Source: Saprospiraceae bacterium
GTDB taxonomy: Bacteria > Bacteroidota > Bacteroidia > Chitinophagales > Saprospiraceae
Direction: 5' to 3'
Assembly: GCA_016714785.1 (NCBI GenBank)
Contig: JADKCC010000002.1
Coordinates: 62,001 to 126,000, forward strand
DNA length: 64,000 nt
A program made the translations under genes and the position numbers. Shown piece by piece: positions 44,093-53,944 of the stretch; positions within the stretch are counted from its first letter, which is position 1; every line of letters begins with the position of its first letter. Below the pieces are notes generated by a model that had not been told where the DNA came from, searched no databases, and worked only from the letters and a program-made list of their open reading frames with translations.

Positions 44093-45627
44093 TCATTTTT
44101 TTACAATAATGACATCGCCTGTCATCTCCTTGCTGGGTGTAATGCCCATGACAGATAATATGCTTGGCGCCAAATCTCCTAATTTACCATCCCTTACAGT
44201 ATAGTTTTGTTTAGTAACTTCATTGCCTACAAAGATCACTGGAACAGGATTGGTCGTGTGGGCAGTATTGGGACTTCCATCCGGATTGACCAAAAGGTCT
44301 GAATTGCCATGGTCAGCGATGATTACAGCCTGATAATCGTATTTTGACAATGTTTCCAGCAATCTACCCAGGCACGTATCTACGGTTTCTACTGCTTTTA
44401 CTGCTGCTGCAAATACTCCAGTGTGACCTACCATATCTGCATTGGCATAATTAAGACATATAAAATTGGGCTTTTTGTCTTCAATATATGTTATCAATTG
44501 CTCCGTGATTTCGATGGCACTCATTTCCGGCTTCAAATCATAGGTGGGCACTTTGGGTGATGGGACCATAATACGGTCTTCGCCTACAAATTTTTCTTCT
44601 ACGCCACCATTAAAAAAGAAGGTAACATGTGGATATTTTTCGGTCTCGGCGATGCGTACCTGAGTCAAACCTGCCTCAGAAATGACTTGTCCAAGAGTAT
44701 TGTTTAGATTATCTTTTCGAATACCACTTGTATGTTTTCAAATGTCTGATCATAATTGGAAAATGTGACATAATACAAACGCATTTTGTGCATATCAAAC
44801 TCGTGATAGTCTTTTTGAGTCAGTACTTCTGTAAGTTGACGTGGCCGATCAGTGCGGAAATTGTAAAATATTACTACATCATCTTCTTTAATAGTGAATT
44901 CATTATGGTTAAGATGGCTATTATACATTGGTAATAGAAATTCATCTGTTTTACCTTCATTATAACATTTTTGGATATCTGCTAGTAAATCAGAAGAAGC
45001 TTCTCCCTTTCCGCTTACTAATAAATCATACGCTATTTTTACTCTTTCCCACCTTTTGTCGCGGTCCATGGCATAATATCTCCCTACAACTGTAGCTAAA
45101 TGGATATTGGAACTTTCAATCGCTGCTGATACTACTTCCAAAAACGCTTTACCAGATTTAGGATCAGTATCACGCCCATCCATAAAAGCATGGATATACA
45201 CTTCTACATCGCCATCATATTGTTTAAGAATCTCACAAAGACCCAAAAGATGATCAATGTGTGAATGCACGCCACCATCAGACACCAATCCAAGCAGATG
45301 AATACGTTTTGTATTGTTGGAAGCAAATTGGACCGCATCGACAAAGACTTGATTGGAAAGCAACTCCTTGTCTCTTATTGCTTTGTTTATACGAGCCAAC
45401 TCCTGATAAACCACACGTCCCGCACCAATATTGATGTGGCCCACTTCAGAGTTTCCCATCTGCCCTTCAGGCAATCCTACATCTTCGCCAAAAGTAGTAA
45501 GCGTAGCATTGGGATATAAATTTAGAAGGCTATCCACGGTCGGCGTGTTTGCTGCAGCTATCGCACTTACTTTTTTATCCTCATTTATTCCCCATCCATC
45601 TAGAATGACTAATGCTAAATTTTTCAT
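44093..45627 (-). CDS. gpmI: 2,3-bisphosphoglycerate-independent phosphoglycerate mutase (one frameshift)
   Basis: Glycolytic interconversion of 3- and 2-phosphoglycerate, Mn-dependent. Metal and phosphoserine motifs are present: LVILDGWG at the N-terminus, GNSEVGHINIGAGR with the catalytic Ser near residue 60, and later NYANADMVGHTG and IADHGNSD. The frame breaks near 44709, where the coding strand reads GTATTCGAAAAGATAATC. One more A gives VFEKDNLNNTLG and joins GLTQVRIAETEKYPH. Repaired length ~511 residues is normal. A core metabolic enzyme with a one-base homopolymer loss suggests sequence error. Confidence 0.9.
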
Positions 45628-45829
45628 ACAATTAAATTTTTTAAGAACAAATAAATAAAATATAACTCATTGAATTACAATGAATAATAATAGATTTAGT
45701 GACTTTAATGATATTTTAACATCTTAAGTGAAACTAAAAAGTAAACCTAATACGTTTCAAGTGGTGTGCAAACATAATACATTTAATTATTATTACAATT
45801 TGTTTACAGCATATATTAAATAAAAATAA

Positions 45830-46210
45830 ATGAAAAACATAGTCTTGATTTTTTTAATCCTAATGTCTGGTCAAGCATTCTCACAGGGTGAAGCTTCGTT
45901 TTTTAACGCACTGAAAAACTCTGATGCTATAACGATGGAAACCTACTTAGAAGATAATATTGACTTTTGCCTTTTTGAAGATCAGCAAATAATGAATAAA
46001 AAGGCAGCAATGACTAAATTGAAAAACTTCTTTAGCAGCCATAAAATAATATCCGTTGAGGTCATACACAAAGGAACATCCAAAGACAAATCTTCTCAGT
46101 ATAAAGTTGCCAAAATCACTACAACCAAAGAAACATTTAGAGTTTTTGTATTTGCTACCGGCGAAATAAGTGCTAAGTCAATTAAAGAAATCCGAATAGA
46201 TAAGTTTTAA
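45830..46210 (+). CDS. DUF4783-family exported protein
   Basis: 126 residues with signal peptide (MKNIVLIFLILMSGQAFSQ). The rest, FFNALKNSDAITMETYLEDN then KKAAMTKLKNFFSSHKI, fits DUF4783, a small alpha+beta family seen in Bacteroidota and probably related to NTF2-like folds. Function unknown. Its stop overlaps by 4 nt with that of the convergent polyprenyl synthase gene. Confidence 0.8.
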   Translation: MKNIVLIFLILMSGQAFSQGEASFFNALKNSDAITMETYLEDNIDFCLFEDQQIMNKKAAMTKLKNFFSSHKIISVEVIHKGTSKDKSSQYKVAKITTTKETFRVFVFATGEISAKSIKEIRIDKF

Positions 46211-47181
46211 TTTTTACGAGAAGTAAAAAAATGTACTAATTGTTCTAAACTTTGTCTTGCATCATTTTTCGGAAAAGATTGCAAGATTTCGATGGCTTCA
46301 GATTGATACCTTTTCATTACTTCTTCTGCATAAATGAGTCCACCCATTGACTTTACAAAATCAATTACTTCTTTGACTTTTTCTTCGTTTTCACTATCAT
46401 TTTTGATGTAATTGATTATTTTATTTTTTGTAGATTTATCTGCCTTGTTTAATGAAAAAATCAGTGGAAGCGTCATTTTTTTTTCTTTAATATCTATACC
46501 TCTTGGTTTTCCAATCGCTTCATCACCATAATCAAATAAGTCATCTTTTATCTGAAAGGCTACTCCAAGCTTCTCTCCAAATAACCACATTTTTTGTATT
46601 AAAGCATCGTCATCAGTTGTAGATGCTGCCCCAGAAGAACAGGCCGCAGCGATCAAAGAAGCTGTTTTTTGTCTTATAATTTCATAATATATCGACTCAT
46701 CAATATCTAGTTTTCGAGCCTTTTCCATTTGTAGTAATTCTCCTTCAGCCATTTGTTGTACGGCAGTAGATACTGCTTGCAGGTGTTTGTAATTTTTAGT
46801 TTCTAGCGCGACTTGAAGTCCTTTAGTGAGTAGAAAATCACCAACCAGGACCGCAATCTTATTTTTCCAAAGCGCATTTATAGAAAAGAAACCTCTTCGT
46901 TCATAGGCATTGTCCACTACATCGTCGTGCACCAAAGATGCTGTATGTGACAACTCTATCAGTGAAGCTGCCACATCTGTAGATGGATTGATTTGACCAC
47001 ATATTTTAGCACATAAAAACACAAGGATAGGTCTTACTTGTTTACCTTTCTTTTGAACAATATAATAAGTGATCTTATCTAGTAAGGGTACAGAACTTTT
47101 CATTAGGTCTTTAAAGTGCTTTTCAAACTCTTTAAGTTCCTTACTGACTGGTTCCTTTATTTTATCTAATTCTGTTGCCAT
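46207..47181 (-). CDS. Polyprenyl diphosphate synthase
   Basis: 324 residues, all-helical trans-prenyltransferase. First Asp-rich motif in LVHDDVVDNAYERRG (DDxxD) and second in FQIKDDLFDYGD. The residues before the first motif and the length suit an octaprenyl/nonaprenyl-type enzyme making the side chain of menaquinone. Chain length cannot be fixed from sequence alone. Confidence 0.9.
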   Translation of the reverse strand: MATELDKIKEPVSKELKEFEKHFKDLMKSSVPLLDKITYYIVQKKGKQVRPILVFLCAKICGQINPSTDVAASLIELSHTASLVHDDVVDNAYERRGFFSINALWKNKIAVLVGDFLLTKGLQVALETKNYKHLQAVSTAVQQMAEGELLQMEKARKLDIDESIYYEIIRQKTASLIAAACSSGAASTTDDDALIQKMWLFGEKLGVAFQIKDDLFDYGDEAIGKPRGIDIKEKKMTLPLIFSLNKADKSTKNKIINYIKNDSENEEKVKEVIDFVKSMGGLIYAEEVMKRYQSEAIEILQSFPKNDARQSLEQLVHFFTSRKN

Positions 47182-47422
47182 TATACTTTAAATTCGATTG
47201 CCTTGGCAAATTTTGCACAAGATACATCAATACGCCATTTCTCATATTGAGAAACAATCATTTTCTTAATATGATTTACATTAGATCCAATATTCTTGCA
47301 TTCAAGCATCAAATTTTATTCTAATATTTACTTATTAAAGAAATAAAATTATAAATTTGCATGGTTTTTCATTGTTTTTATGATTTCATAAGAACTTTTC
47401 ATTTAGATGTAATTTTTTTAGC

Positions 47423-48406
47423 TTGCTCGAAATATTTAGAAAAAATCTTTTTATCAACAGTGTTTTGCTTTTACCTTACATTTTTTTGGTAAGGATCGGT
47501 GCACTATTAAACCCTATTGGATATTCTCCAAAGGAAGCGTCCAATATTCTACAAAAACTGGTTTTTAATACCATTACTGATCCGCTATTACAAAACATCG
47601 TGGCTAATCTTTTGATTTTTGTCCATGTTTTACTCATTAATTTTGTATTCATCAAACATAGGCTATCTCGGGAAATAACCTTATTTGCTGGATTATTCTA
47701 TGTTTTATTTGTGAGCATCATCGCTGAAAATACTTTACTATCCAATGTACTGATAGCCAATACTTTTATCATACTTGCGTTTAAGAATATTTTAGAAACT
47801 TATAAGGCACCGCATGCTACAGCCTTTATTTTTAATACAGGTTTTATGATCAGCATAGCTTCGTTATTTTATTCTCCTTATTTTGCGTATTTGATTTTTG
47901 GAATAATTGCTTTATTACAACTGAGATCATTTAAAGTTATTGAAAAACTTCAGTTTTTCATAGGTGCAGCGATACCATATTTTTTACTTTTCACATATCG
48001 ATATTGGAATGATATACCATTTGTGGACATTTATTTTTTAAAAGACATTTTCTTTCGGTGGCCTTCCATAAGAATAGACGATTTAATTGTTTTTTATATT
48101 TCAGTACTGTTATTAATGATAGGTGTCTTTGTGAGTATCTTAAATTATGGTGTCTTTACATCAAAAAAAACAATTCAAACTCAAAAGAAAATAGACCTTG
48201 TATATTGGTTGATGCTTTTTAGCTTGGTATCTTTTTTGATATTTAGTTCTGAAAGGTCGGTTCACTTATTATCACTTGCATTTCCATTAGCGTTATTAGT
48301 AGGCATATCTGTTTCCGATACAAAAAATAGAATTTTTTATGAGCTTCTCCATGTAGTTATACTAAGCATTATTTTCATTTCACAATTCAAATTGATTAAC
48401 TTTTAG
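47423..48406 (+). CDS. DUF6427-family membrane protein
   Basis: 327 residues, about nine membrane helices, typical of the DUF6427 family of Bacteroidota. Function unknown. The start appears to be TTG (MLEIFRKNLFINS); I see no in-frame ATG nearby upstream. A TAAATTTG box at 47352-47359 may be the -7 element. Conserved-looking features are the loop PIGYSPKEASNIL and the late segment SERSVHLLSLAFPLALL. Confidence 0.75.
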   Translation: MLEIFRKNLFINSVLLLPYIFLVRIGALLNPIGYSPKEASNILQKLVFNTITDPLLQNIVANLLIFVHVLLINFVFIKHRLSREITLFAGLFYVLFVSIIAENTLLSNVLIANTFIILAFKNILETYKAPHATAFIFNTGFMISIASLFYSPYFAYLIFGIIALLQLRSFKVIEKLQFFIGAAIPYFLLFTYRYWNDIPFVDIYFLKDIFFRWPSIRIDDLIVFYISVLLLMIGVFVSILNYGVFTSKKTIQTQKKIDLVYWLMLFSLVSFLIFSSERSVHLLSLAFPLALLVGISVSDTKNRIFYELLHVVILSIIFISQFKLINF

Positions 48407-48549
48407 ATAACATCAATGTGAGAATACCGTTAAACATATATTAAAGGTAACCAATGTAACTTTTATTATTGTAAAATACACCTACTTTTGTGATTCGATT
48501 CGTATAATGATTATTAATTAGCTCCTTAAACATTAAACTTAAATACAAT

Positions 48550-48981
48550 ATGTGGCGATTGACAGTTTTAATTATATTTTTTTCAACTTTATTTTCTGAC
48601 TTAATTGGCCAAAAAAATAGTCCTGTAAATTGGACTTTTTCCATCAATAAGATCAGTGAATCAGATTATGAAATAACAGCTACTGCCAAAATGAATCCCT
48701 CTTGGGTGATTTACTCACAATTTACAGATGATGCTGGACCAATACCTACATTTTTTTTGGTAGATGGGAAGGAGTCAAAATTTGAAGAAAAGAGTAAAGT
48801 GATAAAAGAGTTTGACGAAATGTTTGATGTAGATGTAATGAAATTTAAAGATACGGCTGTCTTTACTCAAAAAATAAAAAAAAGCGACAAAAGCAGCGTA
48901 ACTGGTTCTGTAGAATTTATGACATGTGATGGCACAAGGTGCCTTCCACCCGCAGAGGTCACTTTTGATTTGAAGTTTTAA
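48550..48981 (+). CDS. DsbD N-terminal-domain-like exported protein
   Basis: 143 residues, signal peptide to ~20 (ends LIGQ). The body is an Ig-like DsbD-alpha domain: SPVNWTFSINKISESDYEI, SWVIYSQFTDDAGPIPT, and a C-terminal CDGTRCLPP with the redox Cys pair. The next gene, 13 nt downstream, begins with a paralogous domain (VNYEAMEG, CDHSKCLPP). It may receive electrons from that membrane reductase. Confidence 0.8.
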   Translation: MWRLTVLIIFFSTLFSDLIGQKNSPVNWTFSINKISESDYEITATAKMNPSWVIYSQFTDDAGPIPTFFLVDGKESKFEEKSKVIKEFDEMFDVDVMKFKDTAVFTQKIKKSDKSSVTGSVEFMTCDGTRCLPPAEVTFDLKF

Positions 48982-48994
48982 TCCCTATATAAAA

Positions 48995-51136
48995 ATGAAA
49001 CAATTAATATTATCTTTTCTAATTTTGACCATCGGTTTTACGGCTTCTGGTCAGGTTTTGAATCCAGTAAAATGGACCTTTGAAATAGAAAAAATCGCTG
49101 GTGATGATTATAAGTTAAAATATATCGCTAAAGTTGACAAGGGCTGGACTGTTTATTCTCAATATACGTCTGATGATGGGCCTGTACCTACTTCTGTCAA
49201 TTATGAAGCGATGGAAGGTATTCAACTGATTGGTAAAGCTTCTGAATCGGGCTCTAAAAAAGAAGGAGTAGATGCTTATTTTGGCGTTAATGTTATCAAA
49301 TTTTTAGCGGACAAACCATTTATCATAGAGCAAAAAATAAAGGTAAAAGATGCATCCAAACCTATCGCTGGATATGTAAACTTTATGGCATGTGATCATT
49401 CAAAATGTTTGCCACCATCTGATGCTGAATTTAGTTTTAAAATTCCTTTGGACGGAGCATCTCCCATAAAAACAGACTTAAAAACAACTGAAAATACGGT
49501 TTCTCCTTCTGAAACACCAACTACTATTAACGATACTCCAATTGTTGCTCAAAACACAATAGTTGACACATTAAAAACATCAGCTGATTTTAGTGTGGGA
49601 GCCATCATTAATGGTGACAAAATTGACCAACGGGTTCCTACTTTAGTCTCTACTTATGAAAAACCATTGAGCAATTGTGGCGGCACTGAAGAGAAAAAAG
49701 AAGGACTCTTGTGGACTTTCATTTTCGGTTTATTAGGTGGTTTTATTGCTCTTTTGACTCCGTGTGTTTTTCCAATGTTGCCAATTACAGTCAGTTTTTT
49801 TACCAAGGACACCAAACGTAAAGGTTGGGTCAATGGTTTGATATATGGTGTTTCTATCATTGTGATCTATGTGTTAATTGGTCTATTAATTACTATTTTT
49901 GTTGGACCAGAAGCCCTGAATCGATTGTCAACAAATTGGATCGCCAATACGCTTTTCTTTTTGATATTTATCGCTTTTGCCTTTTCATTCTTTGGCTATT
50001 ATGAGATCACATTGCCGAGTAGTTGGAGTACTAAAAGTGACAGAATGGCAGATAAAGGTGGTTTGATTGGTATATTTTTTATGGCTTTTACCTTAGCGTT
50101 AGTTTCATTTTCATGTACTGGACCAATCATCGGCACCGCCATAGTTCAAGCAGCTACCAAAGGTGAATATTTAGGACCATTCTTAGTAATGTTGGGTTTT
50201 TCAACTGGATTAGCTTTGCCTTTTGGTTTGTTTGCGGCTTTCCCTGCATGGCTCAACACATTACCAAAATCAGGGTCATGGATGAATTCTGTCAAAGTTG
50301 TACTGGGCTTTTTAGAACTCGCTTTAGCTTTTAAATTCCTTTCTGTGGCAGATATGACAAACGGATGGGGAATATTAAAATACGAACTCTTTATGGGCAT
50401 TTGGATTGTAGTTTTTCTTGCTATGGCGTTATATCTTTTTGGATTTTTCAAATTTCCTCATGATAGCCCTATTAAAAAATTATCAGCAACTAGGATGGGA
50501 TTTGGCGCTTTTGTGATTGGGCTAGTTATATATCTAGGTTCAGGGTTCAGAGTCAACGAAAAAACAGGTGATTATAATGCTTTGGCATTGATGAGTGGCC
50601 TAGCACCACCTGCGCATTATAATTTCTTTATTAAACCACAAGAAGTAGATGCTATCATCAAAGCTAAGTATCCATCCTACTCAAAATGTGCCAACAATAT
50701 CAATTGCTTTAAAGACTATTTCGAAGGAATGGCTTATGCAAAAGAAGTGAATAAACCTGTGATGTTGGATTTTACTGGGCATGGATGTGTCAATTGTCGT
50801 AAGACCGAAGAACATATATGGGTTGATGACCGTATTAGAAAAATACTAAATGACTCACTGGTACTTATCTCATTGTATGTTGATGAGGATAAAAAATTAT
50901 CCACTGTCTATACTTCTGAACATAGTGATAAAAAGTTAAGAAATGTTGGTAATAAATGGGCAGATTTCCAGATTGTAAATTTTCAACAGAATTCACAACC
51001 TCTTTACGTTATGACCACAAATAATCAGGAAGTAATCAGTAAACCTAGGCCTTTTGTAGAAGGTATAGATGGATATCTTGATTTTCTAAACTGTAGTATG
51101 GCAGAATCACAAAAACATACATCAAATCAGCAATAA
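48995..51136 (+). CDS. dsbD: Thiol:disulfide interchange protein DsbD
   Basis: 713 residues with all three DsbD parts. Signal peptide and periplasmic alpha domain (~20-150) with CDHSKCLPP; a Thr/Pro-rich linker; a CcdA-like eight-helix membrane domain (~235-510) with Cys in LLTPCVFPMLP and SFSCTGPIIG; and a C-terminal thioredoxin-like domain with CVNC (HGCVNCRKTEEH). It passes electrons from cytoplasmic thioredoxin to periplasmic proteins. A terminator hairpin follows at 51158. Confidence 0.9.
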   Translation: MKQLILSFLILTIGFTASGQVLNPVKWTFEIEKIAGDDYKLKYIAKVDKGWTVYSQYTSDDGPVPTSVNYEAMEGIQLIGKASESGSKKEGVDAYFGVNVIKFLADKPFIIEQKIKVKDASKPIAGYVNFMACDHSKCLPPSDAEFSFKIPLDGASPIKTDLKTTENTVSPSETPTTINDTPIVAQNTIVDTLKTSADFSVGAIINGDKIDQRVPTLVSTYEKPLSNCGGTEEKKEGLLWTFIFGLLGGFIALLTPCVFPMLPITVSFFTKDTKRKGWVNGLIYGVSIIVIYVLIGLLITIFVGPEALNRLSTNWIANTLFFLIFIAFAFSFFGYYEITLPSSWSTKSDRMADKGGLIGIFFMAFTLALVSFSCTGPIIGTAIVQAATKGEYLGPFLVMLGFSTGLALPFGLFAAFPAWLNTLPKSGSWMNSVKVVLGFLELALAFKFLSVADMTNGWGILKYELFMGIWIVVFLAMALYLFGFFKFPHDSPIKKLSATRMGFGAFVIGLVIYLGSGFRVNEKTGDYNALALMSGLAPPAHYNFFIKPQEVDAIIKAKYPSYSKCANNINCFKDYFEGMAYAKEVNKPVMLDFTGHGCVNCRKTEEHIWVDDRIRKILNDSLVLISLYVDEDKKLSTVYTSEHSDKKLRNVGNKWADFQIVNFQQNSQPLYVMTTNNQEVISKPRPFVEGIDGYLDFLNCSMAESQKHTSNQQ

Positions 51137-51157
51137 ATACTATTCTTTACAATAAAC

Positions 51158-51198
51158 AAAGGGATTCAACGCACAATAAGCACTGAGTCCCTTTTTTT
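51158..51198 (+). terminator. Rho-independent terminator after dsbD
   Basis: AAAGGGATTCA (51158-51168) pairs with TGAGTCCCTTT (51184-51194), followed by a run of T. Confidence 0.65.
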
Positions 51199-51219
51199 AT
51201 AAATCAATCATAAATAAAA

Positions 51220-51534
51220 ATGAAAATCCTTTACAACGTCACCATAAAAGTAGAATCCAATATCCATGAGGAATGGTTGGAATGGATGAAGATGGTTCAT
51301 ATTCCTGATGTGATAGCTACACATTGCTTTGAGTCTTATAGGCTAACTCGTATCTTGGGAGATGATGACGAGCATGGTGTCGGATTCGCAATACAATATA
51401 TCGCTCCAGATATTGACACTTTTAATGTTTATCAGGACCAACATGCCAAAAGACTACAAAAGGCACACACCGATAGATATGCAAACAAATATGTGGCATT
51501 CAGAACATTAATGCAGATAGAAGCAGAAGGGTAA
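51220..51534 (+). CDS. DUF4286-family protein
   Basis: 104 residues, soluble. The sequence MKILYNVTIKVESNIHEEWL, HIPDVIATHCFESYRLTRIL and the closing YANKYVAFRTLMQ match the DUF4286 family, a ferredoxin-like fold of unknown role found in Bacteroidota. It stands alone after the dsbD terminator and converges on the PA14 operon. Confidence 0.8.
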   Translation: MKILYNVTIKVESNIHEEWLEWMKMVHIPDVIATHCFESYRLTRILGDDDEHGVGFAIQYIAPDIDTFNVYQDQHAKRLQKAHTDRYANKYVAFRTLMQIEAEG

Positions 51535-51558
51535 AATTTATCAATTTTTTCAATAATA

Positions 51559-53925
51559 TTACCGCTCCAGATCTACTGGAAAGTTAGTCGTTATATTATC
51601 CGTTGCTGTAACAAGCGTAATAATTGGCAATTTATCACCAATTTTCTTTGTGCGGATTCGTTTGCGATATTGTCCCTTGTTTATATATTCATGGTTAACC
51701 AAGACGTGTGTTTTATTATTTTCTCTAAGTATAAGCTTGGCACTACCCGCTTCTTTAAGTCTAAAAAATATATCTACAAAATCTGTTTCAGGTACTGGTA
51801 TGATCATCAGTTCCTTTTCAGATATTGTTGGTTTTGCTTGTGCTACTGGCATCTTTTTTTTCTGACCACTTGTCGAAGTATCACATGTGTCGATAGATGC
51901 AATAAATACAGCATTTGATTGGGTTTCAAAACCTGGGTTCAATACCACTGATTTACCACCAATAAACCCAACTGTACTCTGGTTATCAATCTGACTGATT
52001 GCGGTTACATGATTTATTGCTGAAAATACACTAGACTCGATTAATATATTACCTAAATTTACGTTGGTCTCTTCACATACATTTACAAATAAATTCTGTC
52101 CTTTGCATTCACAACCTTCATTGTAACTATCGTTTACTGTAGTAGGATCGTGGTCATTGCACGCTGTCCCTGCAAACGGACAATATATGGCTTTGAACGC
52201 TACCTTTCCAAGGCCTCTACATACATTAGGATCGTCTAAGGAAGTGAATAGAATATATCTCGCATAAATTCCCGAAAGATCTGGTCCGTTAAATCCGCCA
52301 TATCCTGTCTCTCCTGTAGCCGGTGGCCAATTATATGTATTAAGATTGGCCCAAACGATGCCATCATCAGAATAATCGATACTTACATTCTGAAATCCCT
52401 TATATGTCTCATTTTGTACATTGTAATTCCAAATATGGCTACTTATCAACTGATGTCTTTCTCCAAGATCATATTGTATCCAGTGACCATCTTGGTATAT
52501 CGAATTGGGGTTAGGATTAATTTGACAAGATAGCCAGTTGTTTGCAGGATTATTAGCCAGTTGGTCGGTCACACTGCATTTTTCGTAAGGCACATAACTG
52601 GCTAATGGGCTTTCACAATCCGGGCCAGAACAAGGTGTGCCTTCACACATACAGTCTTCATTATATTGATCGTTGTTTGTAAATGGATTTCCATCATCAC
52701 ATGGCGTACCTGCTGGAATACAAGCCAAAGTACAACCAAAATCATAAAAATAGAATGACGGTATTCGTTTCCACACTCCTGGTTCAGTAAATGGTGTCTG
52801 CCAAAAAGCTCCAAAATGTTCGCTACCTGTGCCTTCTTTATGATTTAGCTCTATATAGTAAAATTGTCCTGCATTCAGGTAAATATTGGATGTAGATTGG
52901 TAAATGTATTTATTATGCTCCGTCATATTTGTCCAACCACTTACCAATACTTGGTGGGCTTGTTTATTGTCTGGATTATCGTCACTACTAATAAAAAGAA
53001 TGGCCATATCATCACCTGTCACATTAAATTTATAATTGCCGGATACAGGTACAGAAAGATAGCCTTGCACCAGATTGCCTGAGTTATTGATTTGTGATTC
53101 AGATTTGACGCCCAACAGAGGTAAAATAGAACTCGTTGTGGGTATTGCTGGAAAATTAGGGTCTAAATAAAGTTCATTTATCGTGCTCCCAGTCACATTA
53201 TCATACCTAAATCTATTTATGTGGTTTCTTTCCGCCACACAATTATTGGACGTACTAGGTTTACCTACACAATTACAATGTCCATCTTCCAAATCGTCAC
53301 TTGTATTTGGATTATTATCATCACAAGCAGTACCTCTTTGTGGGCATTCTTGCGGTTTGCATCCAATATCATTTAGATAAGTAGCCGTCACTATATTCCA
53401 GTTGCTATTTGAAATAAAACTATTTTTCCAAAATAATTTACAATGGTCTGATCCCGTACTTTCTACATACCTTATTTCAAAGTAATAATAATTATTGCTT
53501 TGCAAAAAGATTTTTGTCGATGTTTGAGACGTAAACTTATCATATTCATATTCATTTGTTGATTCGTTTAGAAAAGCACGCAATGACAAATTATTTGGAG
53601 ATGTGGTGGTGCTCAGGTGAAATTGTGCTCTTGAGTTTCCTGTAATATTAAATGTAACACTGTCAGAAACCGGCACATGAATAAAACCAGAAATTTTTGC
53701 ACCAAAATTATTATCATAATTAATGGGCGCATTCAAACTGTAAATGGTTTGTAGTACAGCTGGCTTTTTGGGATAAAACTCCAAAGCATATAATTCAGAA
53801 AACTGATCTGCATATAGACCTCTCCAAACTTCCCATTGAACTTTACCCGGTTCCCCTACACATATTTGTGCATTAAGATTGTAAGCCAATAGGATAAAAT
53901 GCAATAAAAAAACTATATTTTTCAT
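51559..53925 (-). CDS. Secreted multidomain protein with PA14 and discoidin (F5/8C) domains
   Basis: 788 residues with signal peptide (ends NLNAQ). Two PA14-like beta domains (~30-190 and ~235-395; SGFIHVPVSDSVTFNITG, QGYLSVPVSGNYKFNVTG) and an F5/8C domain (~440-580; YDLGERHQLISSHIWNY) are separated by cysteine-rich CDDxNPxTxxD linkers. These bind sugars or surfaces in other proteins. I see no type IX sorting domain at the C-terminus. Last gene of the four-gene operon, 19 nt after DUF1501. Confidence 0.8.
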   Translation of the reverse strand: MKNIVFLLHFILLAYNLNAQICVGEPGKVQWEVWRGLYADQFSELYALEFYPKKPAVLQTIYSLNAPINYDNNFGAKISGFIHVPVSDSVTFNITGNSRAQFHLSTTTSPNNLSLRAFLNESTNEYEYDKFTSQTSTKIFLQSNNYYYFEIRYVESTGSDHCKLFWKNSFISNSNWNIVTATYLNDIGCKPQECPQRGTACDDNNPNTSDDLEDGHCNCVGKPSTSNNCVAERNHINRFRYDNVTGSTINELYLDPNFPAIPTTSSILPLLGVKSESQINNSGNLVQGYLSVPVSGNYKFNVTGDDMAILFISSDDNPDNKQAHQVLVSGWTNMTEHNKYIYQSTSNIYLNAGQFYYIELNHKEGTGSEHFGAFWQTPFTEPGVWKRIPSFYFYDFGCTLACIPAGTPCDDGNPFTNNDQYNEDCMCEGTPCSGPDCESPLASYVPYEKCSVTDQLANNPANNWLSCQINPNPNSIYQDGHWIQYDLGERHQLISSHIWNYNVQNETYKGFQNVSIDYSDDGIVWANLNTYNWPPATGETGYGGFNGPDLSGIYARYILFTSLDDPNVCRGLGKVAFKAIYCPFAGTACNDHDPTTVNDSYNEGCECKGQNLFVNVCEETNVNLGNILIESSVFSAINHVTAISQIDNQSTVGFIGGKSVVLNPGFETQSNAVFIASIDTCDTSTSGQKKKMPVAQAKPTISEKELMIIPVPETDFVDIFFRLKEAGSAKLILRENNKTHVLVNHEYINKGQYRKRIRTKKIGDKLPIITLVTATDNITTNFPVDLER

Positions 53926-53944
53926 AAATTGATCGCTTGAGATA